Positions 1 to 7,282 of a stretch of DNA of 17,445 bases are shown here, piece after piece. The notes below the pieces were generated by a model, which saw only the letters and a list, made by a program, of their open reading frames with translations, searched no databases and had not been told where the DNA came from. Source of the DNA: UMGS1387 sp045577475 (GTDB lineage: Bacteria; Bacillota; Clostridia; Oscillospirales; CAG-382); assembly GCA_045577475.1 (NCBI GenBank), contig JAZNIM010000084.1:1-17445 (forward strand), in the 5' to 3' direction. Positions within the stretch are counted from its first letter, which is position 1, and every line of letters begins with the position of its first letter. The position numbers and the translations under genes are program-made.

Positions 1-1533
1 TGTGCCGTCCTTATCAACGTATTCCATGCCGAACTTTTCAGCGTTGAACTGGTCAATCTGGATTGTGATAAGGGTATCCTCCTTGCCGTGTACATTCTTA
101 ATCTGAATGTCAAGCTTAGGACCGTAGAATGCAGCCTCGCCGATACCGATTTTGTAATCAAGACCGATATTGTCCAGAATTTTCTTCATCATGCCCTGAG
201 CCTCATCCCAGTCGGCTTCCGTACCAATATATTTTTCCTTGTTTTTGGAATTCCATTGAGAGAATCTGTAGGAAACGTCCTCGTAAAGACCGAGGGTTTT
301 GAGCATCATGATTGCAACTTCAAGACAGCCTCTGAATTCGTCTTCAAGCTGTTCGGGTGTACACATAAGGTGACCTTCGGAAATGGTGAACTGTCTTACT
401 CTTATAAGACCGTGCATTTCGCCGCTGTCCTCGTTTCTGAAAAGTGTACTTGTTTCAGCAAGACGCATCGGCAAATCTCTGTAGGAGCGTGCTCTGTTAA
501 GATATGCCTGATACTGGAAGGGACAGGTCATGGGGCGGAGTGCAAAGCATTCCTTGCCGTCCTCCTCCTCGCCCAGAACAAACATGCCGTCCTTATAGTG
601 ATCCCAGTGACCTGAAATCTTGTAAAGGTCGCTCTTTGCCATGAGAGGAGTCTTTGTTCTAACCCAGCCCAGCTCTTCCTCGGTATCTTCAACCCATCTC
701 TGAAGTGTCTGGATAATTTTTGTTCCCTTGGGGAGCATAACGGGAAGTCCCTGACCGATGGTATCAACGGTTGTGAAGATTTCAAGCTCACGTCCCAGCT
801 TGTTGTGGTCACGCTTTTTAGCCTCTTCCTTCATTGCAAGATATTCTTCAAGGTCGGAATTCTTGGGGAATGCTGTACCGTAAATTCTCTGAAGCATCTT
901 GTTCTTGGAGTCGCCGTGGAGGTATGCACCTGTGCACTGTGTAAGCTTAACCGCCTTAAGTTTACCTGTACTTGTAAGGTGAGGACCTGCACAAAGGTCA
1001 ACAAATTCACCCTGTGTGTAAAGGGTAATCTGTGCACCGTCTTCAAGCTCGTCTACGTGCTCAACCTTGTATACTTCTTTTCTTTCCGTCATAATCTTCT
1101 TTGCTTCCTCTTTGGAAACAACGCTTCTTACAACGGGAATGTTCTCCTTGATAATCTTCTTCATTTCGCCTTCAAGCTTTTCAAGCACTTCGGGTGTAAT
1201 GGAAACCTTTACGTCAACGTCATAGAAGAAGCCTTCATCGGTGGCGGGACCGAATGCGAGAATTGCGTCGGGGTAAAGACGCTTAACTGCCTGTGCAAGA
1301 ACGTGGGCAGCGGTGTGTCTGTACACCTTCTTGCCGTCCTCATCGTTGAAGGTTACAAATTCAAGCTTTGCATCCTTTTCTATAGGGGTATTAATCTCGC
1401 AAAGCTCTCCGTCAAGCTTCATTGAAAGCGCTGCACGTGATAAGCCTTCGCTGATTTTTGCAGCGGCTTCGTATCCCTTGCAGCCGTTTTCAACCTCTAA
1501 AGGGTTGCCGTCGGGAAGTGTCATTTTTAACAT
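1..1533 (-). CDS. thrS: Threonine--tRNA ligase (ThrRS), C-terminus outside window
   Basis: This gene charges tRNA-Thr with threonine in the cytosol. The window holds 511 codons; the family is usually about 640 residues, so the last part of the catalytic core and the anticodon-binding domain lie beyond position 1. Visible domains are an N-terminal TGS domain (about 1-62), the editing domain with H73xxxH77 and the C181-A-G-P-H185 pair, and the class II catalytic core. The core has motif 2 (RNEDSGEMHG, about 366-375) and likely zinc ligands C337 and H388. The sequences MTCPFQ and VRQFTISEGH differ from the NCPxH and FTQDDAH of E. coli but match a known clostridial ThrRS subtype. The ATG at 1533 is chosen because GGAGG lies 8 nt upstream; a second in-frame ATG is at 1524. 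A threonine T-box leader precedes it. Confidence 0.96.
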   Translation of the reverse strand, partial: MLKMTLPDGNPLEVENGCKGYEAAAKISEGLSRAALSMKLDGELCEINTPIEKDAKLEFVTFNDEDGKKVYRHTAAHVLAQAVKRLYPDAILAFGPATDEGFFYDVDVKVSITPEVLEKLEGEMKKIIKENIPVVRSVVSKEEAKKIMTERKEVYKVEHVDELEDGAQITLYTQGEFVDLCAGPHLTSTGKLKAVKLTQCTGAYLHGDSKNKMLQRIYGTAFPKNSDLEEYLAMKEEAKKRDHNKLGRELEIFTTVDTIGQGLPVMLPKGTKIIQTLQRWVEDTEEELGWVRTKTPLMAKSDLYKISGHWDHYKDGMFVLGEEEDGKECFALRPMTCPFQYQAYLNRARSYRDLPMRLAETSTLFRNEDSGEMHGLIRVRQFTISEGHLMCTPEQLEDEFRGCLEVAIMMLKTLGLYEDVSYRFSQWNSKNKEKYIGTEADWDEAQGMMKKILDNIGLDYKIGIGEAAFYGPKLDIQIKNVHGKEDTLITIQIDQFNAEKFGMEYVDKDGT

Positions 1534-1570
1534 GGTTCTGTCCTCCGAATGTATAATAATTTTTTTATAA

Positions 1571-1831
1571 ACAAACAAAAACCCCGTACTGATTTTACTC
1601 AGCACGGGGCGACAATACAAATTGCCACGGTTCCACCCATGGTTACATCTAATGCGGTATACCTGTATACAGATGCATCTTTAAAGCCTGTAACGGAGCT
1701 GCCCGTTTCCGATTGTTACCTCGGAAAGGCTGAGGGGTGGTGAGGTCATTTGGGTGCGGTGCTTTCACCGTATGTACCGCTCTCTGAAAGGGAATTGCAT
1801 GACCGTGTTCCTTGTAAACGCCTTTGATTAT
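1571..1831 (-). promoter_or_regulatory. T-box riboswitch leader of thrS
   Basis: This is the untranslated leader between the promoter and thrS. On the minus strand it carries the conserved T-box GGGTGGAACCGTGG (complement at 1625-1638), followed at once by an intrinsic terminator, which is the standard antiterminator/terminator arrangement. Upstream is an AGAGAG segment and a GC-rich stem I region (about 1730-1790) containing several ACC triplets (1738-1736, 1741-1739, 1746-1744), any of which could be the threonine specifier codon; I could not choose among them by eye. Uncharged tRNA-Thr is expected to pair here and allow thrS transcription. T-box control of thrS is well established in Firmicutes. 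Confidence 0.93.
1576..1610 (-). terminator. T-box regulatory terminator of thrS
   Basis: On the minus strand a GC-rich stem (GCCCCGTGCTGA paired with TCAGTACGGGG around a short AT-rich loop) is followed by a T run. It lies just after the T-box motif and about 40 nt before the thrS start, so it is the conditional terminator of the riboswitch. Confidence 0.92.
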
Positions 1832-1837
1832 GTGGTT

Positions 1838-1866
1838 ATTATACACCCTGATTTTTAATTTGTCAA
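1838..1866 (-). promoter_or_regulatory. Sigma-A promoter of the thrS leader
   Basis: On the minus strand TTGACA (1866-1861), a 17-nt spacer and TATAAT (1843-1838) match both consensus hexamers exactly. Transcription should start near 1831. The promoter sits between the end of spo0A and the T-box leader, so thrS has its own promoter. Confidence 0.93.
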
Positions 1867-1894
1867 TAGCAATTTTTCGTGATATTTCCTTGTT

Positions 1895-2707
1895 TTACGA
1901 GAAAGTCAGCTCTTTTTTTCTGCCGTCGTCAAGAAAGCGAAGTCTGAGGTTGTCCGAGATAAGGGCGATGAATTCGGAGTTGGTAGGCTTGCCTCTTGCA
2001 CTTTGTACTGTATAGCCGAAGTAGGAATTGATGACGTCAACATCTCCCCTGTCCCATGCAACCTCAATGGCGTGGCGAATTGCTCTTTCAACCCGTGAGG
2101 AGGTTGTGCCGTAACGCTTGGCAACACCGGGATAAAGCTGTTTGGTTATTGAATTGATAAGCTCGTTATTGTGCATTGTCATGATGATGGCGGTGCGAAG
2201 ATACTGATAGCCCTTGATGTGTGCGGGAACGCCTATCTGGTGTATGATTTTGGTGACAAGAGTTTCAAGCTCAACCTCTGGACTTGGCTCGGCTTTTATG
2301 AGGGTGGACTCGGATTTTGGGGTAGTTTCTCGGAGAGCATTTTCAAGACGGTTTGAAAGTGCGGTGTACTCGCAAGGCTTTATAATGCAGTAGCTTGCAC
2401 CTGCCTGTGTGGCTTCGGTAAGCATTTTGTTGTTGCCTATTCCCGTTACAACGATAAAAACGGGAGAATATCCCGGGATTCTTGTTCTTGTTTCGTTGAT
2501 TACCTCAATTCCGTCAAGGCGGGGCAGAAGAATGTCTAAAATAACGGCATCGGGTCTTGTTTCTTCAATGAGTCTTATTGCCTCGTATCCGTCCTGGCAG
2601 TCGCCAACGATGCGGTATCCTTTTTTGGCAAGAAAGCTTTTTAAACCTATGCGGAACTCCGGGCCCGGATCTGCGATAACGATAGTTTTGTTGTCTGTTG
2701 TTTCCAT
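1895..2707 (-). CDS. spo0A: Sporulation master response regulator Spo0A
   Basis: Spo0A is the phosphorelay-activated transcription factor that commits cells to sporulation. The 270-residue product has an N-terminal receiver (about 7-125) with D58 as phosphoacceptor, T88 and K110 in the usual places. After a linker comes the Spo0A-specific DNA-binding domain (about 148-258), including IGVPAHIKGYQYLR and TTSSRVERAIRHAIEVAW with only minor changes from family members. The acidic pocket is altered: D13 is followed by P14 where a second Asp is usual. The ATG at 2707 is preferred because GAAAGG lies 9 nt upstream and the receiver begins there; the frame stays open 20 codons further up but without a ribosome site. 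The upstream neighbour is a penicillin-binding protein rather than spoIVB. No clear terminator follows the gene. Confidence 0.95.
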   Translation of the reverse strand: METTDNKTIVIADPGPEFRIGLKSFLAKKGYRIVGDCQDGYEAIRLIEETRPDAVILDILLPRLDGIEVINETRTRIPGYSPVFIVVTGIGNNKMLTEATQAGASYCIIKPCEYTALSNRLENALRETTPKSESTLIKAEPSPEVELETLVTKIIHQIGVPAHIKGYQYLRTAIIMTMHNNELINSITKQLYPGVAKRYGTTSSRVERAIRHAIEVAWDRGDVDVINSYFGYTVQSARGKPTNSEFIALISDNLRLRFLDDGRKKELTFS

Positions 2708-2782
2708 TGTTGTCAGCCTTTCTACGGTTATAATTTGTTGTATTTTCCGACACTGTGTTCGGTGCAAGGTAATTTTAACACG

Positions 2783-2811
2783 TTTATGCTTTTGATGTGT
2801 ATTGTTCTCAA
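2783..2811 (-). promoter_or_regulatory. spo0A: Candidate sigma-A promoter for spo0A
   Basis: On the minus strand TTGAGA (2811-2806), 17 nt, then CATAAA (2788-2783) would give a leader of about 70 nt before the spo0A ATG. The -35 matches 5 of 6 and the -10 matches 4 of 6, so this is a moderate call. I found no convincing sigma-H site. Confidence 0.4.
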
Positions 2812-2890
2812 AAAATATTTACATTGTACTTTGAAAAGCCTTATTTTAAGCCATGTTTTGGGTAACCCTTTGTTAAAAACCCCCGAATAA

Positions 2891-2897
2891 TGTCGAA
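2891..2897 (+). promoter_or_regulatory. Possible 0A box (Spo0A binding core)
   Basis: TGTCGAA, the exact 0A-box core, lies between the penicillin-binding protein gene and spo0A, about 80 nt upstream of the candidate spo0A promoter. A weaker relative, TGTCGGA on the minus strand, is at 2752-2746. A 7-base core occurs by chance about twice in a window this size, so this is suggestive only. Confidence 0.3.
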
Positions 2898-2920
2898 AAT
2901 TGCGTGTATTTGGTGCAATT

Positions 2921-4537
2921 TCAGTATTTGTTTTCCTTTAAATAGGTAAAAATTTTCGAAGAAACGACACAAGGTGAGCTGTTTTTTTCTGCGGTATTAT
3001 CGCACAAAACCGAAAAAACATACTTTTTTCCAAGTCCGTCATAATATCCGCAAAACCATTTATGCACATATTCGACGCCGTTCCCGTCAAAACGACCTGT
3101 TTGTGCGGTGCCGGTTTTTCCGCCGATTTTCACGCCTTCGATTTTTGCAGACTTTCCTGTTCCTGAATTTACACATTCCTCCATCATACGGCATAGTAAT
3201 TCCACGGTTTTCTTTGAAAATACAGCTCTTTTTTTTGTTTCCTGACGGTATTCAGCCTTGCCGTCCTTTACTTCGCCGAGAATTGTATGAGGCTTACACG
3301 AGTATCCCGTACAGGCACTTATCATTACGTTTATCATATCAATGGGAGCCAGACACAAATCCCCCTGACCGAAGGATATGTTTGCAAGATATCCCGGAAA
3401 ATCCGAGCTTTCATCAATGAATCTATGAGAGGTTTCTGCGAGAAAATCTGCCGATGCAGGCTTATCAAGTCCCAGTTTTTTTGATGTTTCGACTATTTTA
3501 TCAAGCCCAAGCTGCCTTGCAAGTGCAACGTAATAGCAGTTACAGGACAGGGCAAAAGCATCCTTCATTGATATTTCTCCGTGTCCTGTTTTTTTGTGGC
3601 AATTAAAGGTTGTATCGTGTACCTGTATACTTCCCTTGCACTCGTGCTTGAATTCGTAATATGCATCGTCTTCTTCAAGGGCACAAGCGGAAACGACGAT
3701 TTTAAATACTGAACCGGGTGTAAAAGAGGAAAGTGCGCGGTTAATCAGCTCACCTTTTTCCGAAAACAGATAGTCCTCAAGAAGTGCCGTGTCATATGAC
3801 GGGAAGGAGGACATGGCGAGAATATCGCCGTTTGACGCGTCTGCCGCAATTATGCATCCGCTTTTAACCTCATCTTCAAGACCGTCACAAAACTGCTGAA
3901 GTCGGCTGTCGAGGGTTGTTATAATGCCGTCGGTGCCGGAAAAGCCGTTGTCCTGTATTGAAAGGGGCGACATGCTCATACTCAGGGCGTTGTTGGAGAA
4001 GGTGGCATATTTTTTTCCGTAAAGCTTGTGATACAAAAGGTCGTTTTCGTATTTACGCAATCCCGTTACGCCCTCCCCGTCACGGCTGTAGCCGAGTAAA
4101 TGCTGTGCCGTAGAGGTGTTTTCTTCAAAGGCTTCGCAATAGTATAAGCCGTTGTATTTTTCGCTCATGCGCACTGCCGAGCCTTCATTGTTCGCTCGTA
4201 CGGTAAAAGGAATGCCTTCGTATATTTTGTCTACAAGTTCTGATTGATTAACGGCGGATATTTTTGAAATATCACTTGTCATAGTGTTTATATCGGTACA
4301 TTCATTTGGATTTATTATAAGTATACCTGTACACTTGTCGTGGGATATAATTTCAAAGTATCTGTCATAAATAAAGCCGCTTCTTTCCGTTATATCAAGC
4401 CGTCCGGTGTATTGACCGTCAAGAACCGTTAAAGCTTTATTCCTGACATCTGACAGAATGTACAGCCTGAGGCACAGAGCAAATAGGCACAAAAGCACAA
4501 GGCAGTAAAGAATACTTGCTCTCACATGACATTTCAT
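2921..4537 (-). CDS. Class B penicillin-binding protein (transpeptidase)
   Basis: This is a cell-wall D,D-transpeptidase that cross-links peptidoglycan outside the membrane. The 538-residue protein starts with a short basic tip and one membrane anchor (about 8-28), then an N-terminal dimerisation-type region with the degenerate motif RSGFIYDR (52-59). The transpeptidase domain carries all three active-site motifs: S276-V-F-K279 (in FTPGSVFKI), S331-C-N333 and K474-T-G476 (in GGKTGTAQT). There are no PASTA repeats, and the protein is shorter than typical FtsI or SpoVD. The start at 4537 has GGGAG about 9 nt upstream. Its position directly before spo0A suggests, but does not prove, a link to sporulation or cell-shape change. 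Spo0A-side spacing is about 210 nt with no strong terminator. Confidence 0.9.
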   Translation of the reverse strand: MKCHVRASILYCLVLLCLFALCLRLYILSDVRNKALTVLDGQYTGRLDITERSGFIYDRYFEIISHDKCTGILIINPNECTDINTMTSDISKISAVNQSELVDKIYEGIPFTVRANNEGSAVRMSEKYNGLYYCEAFEENTSTAQHLLGYSRDGEGVTGLRKYENDLLYHKLYGKKYATFSNNALSMSMSPLSIQDNGFSGTDGIITTLDSRLQQFCDGLEDEVKSGCIIAADASNGDILAMSSFPSYDTALLEDYLFSEKGELINRALSSFTPGSVFKIVVSACALEEDDAYYEFKHECKGSIQVHDTTFNCHKKTGHGEISMKDAFALSCNCYYVALARQLGLDKIVETSKKLGLDKPASADFLAETSHRFIDESSDFPGYLANISFGQGDLCLAPIDMINVMISACTGYSCKPHTILGEVKDGKAEYRQETKKRAVFSKKTVELLCRMMEECVNSGTGKSAKIEGVKIGGKTGTAQTGRFDGNGVEYVHKWFCGYYDGLGKKYVFSVLCDNTAEKNSSPCVVSSKIFTYLKENKY

Positions 4538-4613
4538 ATCACATCACTCCCGATAATTATTATTGCCAAAAAAGGGAAAAATATAAAATGGGTGTTCCAA
4601 ATACGAAAAAATG

Positions 4614-4622
4614 TGTTATAAT
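4614..4622 (+). promoter_or_regulatory. Extended -10 promoter for the methyltransferase gene
   Basis: TGT followed by TATAAT (4617-4622) is a perfect extended -10 element, 40 nt before the ATG at 4662. No good -35 is visible at the usual distance, which is tolerated by extended -10 promoters. Confidence 0.6.
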
Positions 4623-4661
4623 AGTATAAAATACAGCTTTGTTTAGATTTTGGAGGAAAAA

Positions 4662-5216
4662 ATGTATCAGTTACTTGATGTATCAAAGGGTTTTCTTGAA
4701 GCAAGCGGAATAAAAGAGAACGATGTGCTTGCGGATTTTACCATGGGAAACGGTTACGACACGGAGTACCTTTGCACAAAAGTGCCTAAGGGAAAGGTTT
4801 ATGCCTTTGACATACAGCTTCAGGCGGTAGAAAACACGAAAAAACGGCTTGCCGAGGCAGGCTTTGACAATGCGGTAATTATCCACGACAGCCATGCAAA
4901 GGTTCTTGAATATATAAATGAGCCTATAAAGGCAGGAATGTTCAATCTTGGATACCTTCCCGGCGGGGACAAGTCAATACACACCATGCGTGAGAGCACG
5001 ATGCCTGCAATTAACGGTGCGGTTTCCCTTTTGCAAAAGGGAGGTATTCTTGTAATTAACGTTTATCCCGGTCACGAGGAAGGTAGTCTTGAAGGACAAA
5101 TGCTTTTAGAGGAGCTTGCGAAGCTTTCGAGATTTGAATACTGCGTTACTCATCTTAGAATTATAAATTCTCCCGATGCACCTTTTATCATTGCGGTTGA
5201 ACGGTACAATAAATAG
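4662..5216 (+). CDS. mnmM: Class I SAM methyltransferase, YtqB/MnmM family
   Basis: This 184-residue protein belongs to the YtqB group of Rossmann-fold methyltransferases; the B. subtilis member is reported to methylate nm5(s2)U34 at the tRNA wobble position (MnmM). The SAM-binding motif I is LADFTMGNGYDT (about 23-34). The family signature NLGYLPGGDK (about 95-104) and the late NVYPGHEEG stretch are conserved. The ATG at 4662 is chosen over an upstream in-frame TTG at 4650 because TGGAGG precedes it by 5 nt and the family starts near this point. It is a single-gene unit, divergent from the penicillin-binding protein gene and convergent with the SpoIIQ-like gene. The family is secure; the exact substrate is taken from the family. 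Confidence 0.85.
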   Translation: MYQLLDVSKGFLEASGIKENDVLADFTMGNGYDTEYLCTKVPKGKVYAFDIQLQAVENTKKRLAEAGFDNAVIIHDSHAKVLEYINEPIKAGMFNLGYLPGGDKSIHTMRESTMPAINGAVSLLQKGGILVINVYPGHEEGSLEGQMLLEELAKLSRFEYCVTHLRIINSPDAPFIIAVERYNK

Positions 5217-5258
5217 AAAAAACCCAATCCAAAGCTTAGTGCAGAGCTTTTGATTGGG
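5217..5258 (-). terminator. Intrinsic terminator of the SpoIIQ-like gene
   Basis: A long stem (CCCAATC...GATTGGG, 5223-5229 with 5252-5258, extended inward by the AAAGCT/AGCTTT pairs) is followed on the minus strand by six Ts. It lies 17 nt beyond the stop of the leftward gene and right after the stop of the rightward methyltransferase, so it may serve both. Confidence 0.88.
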
Positions 5259-5275
5259 CTGTGATGTGTTCAGTT

Positions 5276-6112
5276 TCAGAAGCTGATTACATCCTCGGGG
5301 TCGATAGATGCTCCGTCCTTACGAAGCTCAAAGTGAAGGTGGCTTTCCTGTGCTGCTTCAAGGATTGCGCTGTCCCCTACGCTTCCGATGATTGTGCCTG
5401 TGGAAACGGCGATGCCTTCCTCAATTCCTTCTGACAGTGCGGGCGTGAGATTTGAATATACAAAGGTGTAGCCGTCGGGAGTTTCAAGCTCAAGGCAGCT
5501 TCCGTACAGGTCGTCGCTGTATATTTTTGTTATAACGCCGCCTTTTACTGCTTTGACAATTGTTCCCATGTCGGCGGCAATATCAACACCGCTGTGGGTT
5601 CTGTAGTCGCCCAGCGTTGGTGAATAAACAGGCATATCTACTGAATGACCAACCGTAATGAAGCCGTCGCAGGGCTTTATAAATACGTTTTCGCCGAGAT
5701 TTGCGTTGGATGAAATTTCCGCAACATCAAATTCGGGGTTGTCCATGATGCCTTCTTCGGTTTGTGATAATTCCTCGGTCAGGATTGTGTCGGAAATGTC
5801 GGATGCTTCGCTTTGCGTAATTTCTGCACTTATTCCCGAGGGTGAGTCGGAAACGGAAATGTCCTTGTCGGGCACAGTTAAAAGATTGCTTGTATTTGGC
5901 AGGTCGATTTCGGGAACGGCAATGTTTTCGGGGACGGTGGGAAGCTTAAGAGAGTCGTCAATGGATGGCAAATCCGTGTTTTTCGACAGCATGGAAACGG
6001 CTGTATTTACGGTTACGGCAACAGCCACGGCGGAAAGAGCAATGTACACACCGCCGCTGATAAGCTGCTTTTTGAGGGTTCTTTTTTCGGGATTGGAATG
6101 GTTCTTTTTCAT
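5276..6112 (-). CDS. SpoIIQ-like M23-family membrane protein, probably not a peptidase
   Basis: The 278-residue protein has one membrane segment (about 17-42) and a low-complexity acidic linker (about 45-140) before a LytM/M23 domain (about 145-278). Metal-ligand positions H173xxxD177 and H258-L-H260 remain. The catalytic His of the usual YAHL motif is Asn here (Y219-S-N-L222), so hydrolase activity is doubtful. This resembles SpoIIQ, the forespore protein that pairs with SpoIIIAH across the septum and is a degenerate LytM protein in B. subtilis. The start at 6112 is preferred, with AAAGGA about 8 nt upstream; ATG 6118 is an alternative. A candidate forespore-type promoter precedes it. The domain is certain; the SpoIIQ role is inferred from architecture, promoter and the nearby spo0A. 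Confidence 0.8.
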   Translation of the reverse strand: MKKNHSNPEKRTLKKQLISGGVYIALSAVAVAVTVNTAVSMLSKNTDLPSIDDSLKLPTVPENIAVPEIDLPNTSNLLTVPDKDISVSDSPSGISAEITQSEASDISDTILTEELSQTEEGIMDNPEFDVAEISSNANLGENVFIKPCDGFITVGHSVDMPVYSPTLGDYRTHSGVDIAADMGTIVKAVKGGVITKIYSDDLYGSCLELETPDGYTFVYSNLTPALSEGIEEGIAVSTGTIIGSVGDSAILEAAQESHLHFELRKDGASIDPEDVISF

Positions 6113-6142
6113 TTGCATTTTCCTTTCATTACATTCTTGTAC

Positions 6143-6171
6143 TATTTTGCTCAGAATTTCCATGTTTATTC
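6143..6171 (-). promoter_or_regulatory. Candidate forespore (sigma-F/sigma-G) promoter
   Basis: On the minus strand GAATA (6171-6167), 15 nt, then AGCAAAATA (6151-6143) fits the sigma-F -10 pattern GGHRARHTA at 8 of 9 positions and the sigma-G -35 pattern GHATR fully. A start near 6136 would leave a leader of about 24 nt containing the ribosome site. The match is by eye in AT-rich DNA. Confidence 0.4.
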
Positions 6172-6227
6172 ACACAGGAGAAAATCGTGAGCATTTGTAC
6201 TTAAAAATATTGAAAAGAGGTATATAT

Positions 6228-7220
6228 ATGGCAAGACAGGCGGGTCAGAAGCTCAAGCTGCTACAGTTAAATAAGTTTTTTCTTGAAAACACCGATGAGA
6301 ATCACACCGTTTCAATGAATGAGATAATTGATTATCTTGAAAGCGTAGGCGTGTCTGCGGAGAGAAAAAGTCTTTATGATGATTTTGAACAGCTAAGAGC
6401 CTTCGGTACGGAAATAATGTCGTTGAAAACTAAGGACGGAACAGGTTATTATGTGGCTGACAGGCTGTTTGAGGTGTCGGAGCTGAAGCTGCTTGTTGAT
6501 GCGGTGCAGGTGGCAAAGTTTATTACCGATAAAAAGTCCAGAGCTCTTATTAAAAAGCTTGAAACTCTTTGCAGCCGTCACGAAGCGGCAGAACTGTCAA
6601 GACAGGTTACAATTCCCGGAAGAATCAAGAGCATGAATGAAAGCATTTACTATAATGTGGATAAAATTCATACGGCAATTTCCTCCGATAAGCCCATTAC
6701 CTTCAAGTACTTTGATTACAATGAGGAAAAGGAACGTGTTCTGAGGCATGACGGAGAGCTTTACCATGTCAGTCCCTATGCACTTACATGGGACGACGAA
6801 AATTATTATCTCATCGCCTTTGATCACAAGGACGAGATTATAAAGCATTACAGAGTTGATAAAATGCTTGAAATTTCTCTTTGTGACGGTGTTCGTTTCG
6901 GTAAAAAGGCGTTTGACGAAAGAGATGTCGCCATGTATTCGGGAAAGGTTTTCAATATGTTCGGAGGAAAATCCACGAAGGTGTGTCTTGAATTTGACAA
7001 ATCGCTGTGCGGAGTTGTTGTTGACAGGTTCGGCAAGGATGTATTCATGAGAAAAAGCGAAAATGAAGGTAAAGTATATGTCTATTGCGATGTTGTGGTA
7101 AGTCCCAACTTTTTCGGGTGGCTGTTTTCTTTCGGAAAAAAGGCGAAAATAGCGACTCCTGCGGATGTTGCATCAGAATTCAAAGAATATTGTAAAAAAG
7201 TATTGGATTCTTATATATAA
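6228..7220 (+). CDS. WYL-domain transcriptional regulator
   Basis: This 330-residue cytosolic protein combines an N-terminal winged-helix DNA-binding region (about 5-78, with ERKSLYDDFEQLRAFG typical of HTH_11/DeoR-like folds) and a WYL ligand-sensing domain (about 138-235). A C-terminal WCX-like extension (about 245-330) follows. The name-giving triplet appears as Y193-Y-L195 in NYYLIAFD, followed by the conserved HYRVDKM (207-213). WYL proteins often sense nucleic-acid or nucleotide ligands and regulate DNA-damage or defence genes, but no such target lies here. The ATG at 6228 has AAGAGG 7 nt upstream; the frame runs open much further left only as antisense to the SpoIIQ-like gene. It is a single gene with its own terminator. 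Confidence 0.88.
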   Translation: MARQAGQKLKLLQLNKFFLENTDENHTVSMNEIIDYLESVGVSAERKSLYDDFEQLRAFGTEIMSLKTKDGTGYYVADRLFEVSELKLLVDAVQVAKFITDKKSRALIKKLETLCSRHEAAELSRQVTIPGRIKSMNESIYYNVDKIHTAISSDKPITFKYFDYNEEKERVLRHDGELYHVSPYALTWDDENYYLIAFDHKDEIIKHYRVDKMLEISLCDGVRFGKKAFDERDVAMYSGKVFNMFGGKSTKVCLEFDKSLCGVVVDRFGKDVFMRKSENEGKVYVYCDVVVSPNFFGWLFSFGKKAKIATPADVASEFKEYCKKVLDSYI

Positions 7221-7238
7221 GTATACAGGTATATTAAA

Positions 7239-7282
7239 AGCTGTACAAAGTGATGATAAAATCCTCTGTACAGCTCATTTTT
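7239..7282. terminator. Bidirectional terminator
   Basis: AGCTGTACA (7239-7247) and TGTACAGCT (7267-7275) form a perfect 9-bp stem. On the plus strand it is followed by CATTTTTT and on the minus strand by TTTT. It lies between the convergent WYL and AraC-type genes and can end both. Confidence 0.85.

Noticed and set aside
88..1425. Long open frames on the plus strand opposite thrS
   Set aside because: They are antisense shadows of a clearly conserved threonyl-tRNA synthetase, with no ribosome sites and no recognisable proteins.
2846..2885. GGGTAACCC palindrome near T/A runs between the PBP gene and spo0A, as a possible terminator
   Set aside because: The stem is very short and not followed by a clean T run on either strand.
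4877..4886. TTATCCACG, one mismatch from a DnaA box
   Set aside because: It is a single copy inside a coding region with no cluster and no AT-rich unwinding element, so there is no origin here.
1659..7231. The 11-mer TACCTGTATAC at about 1660, 3618 and (reverse) 7221, looking like a GntR-type operator
   Set aside because: The copies lie in a T-box leader, inside a coding region and just after a stop codon. Three copies of some AT-rich 11-mer are not surprising in this length.
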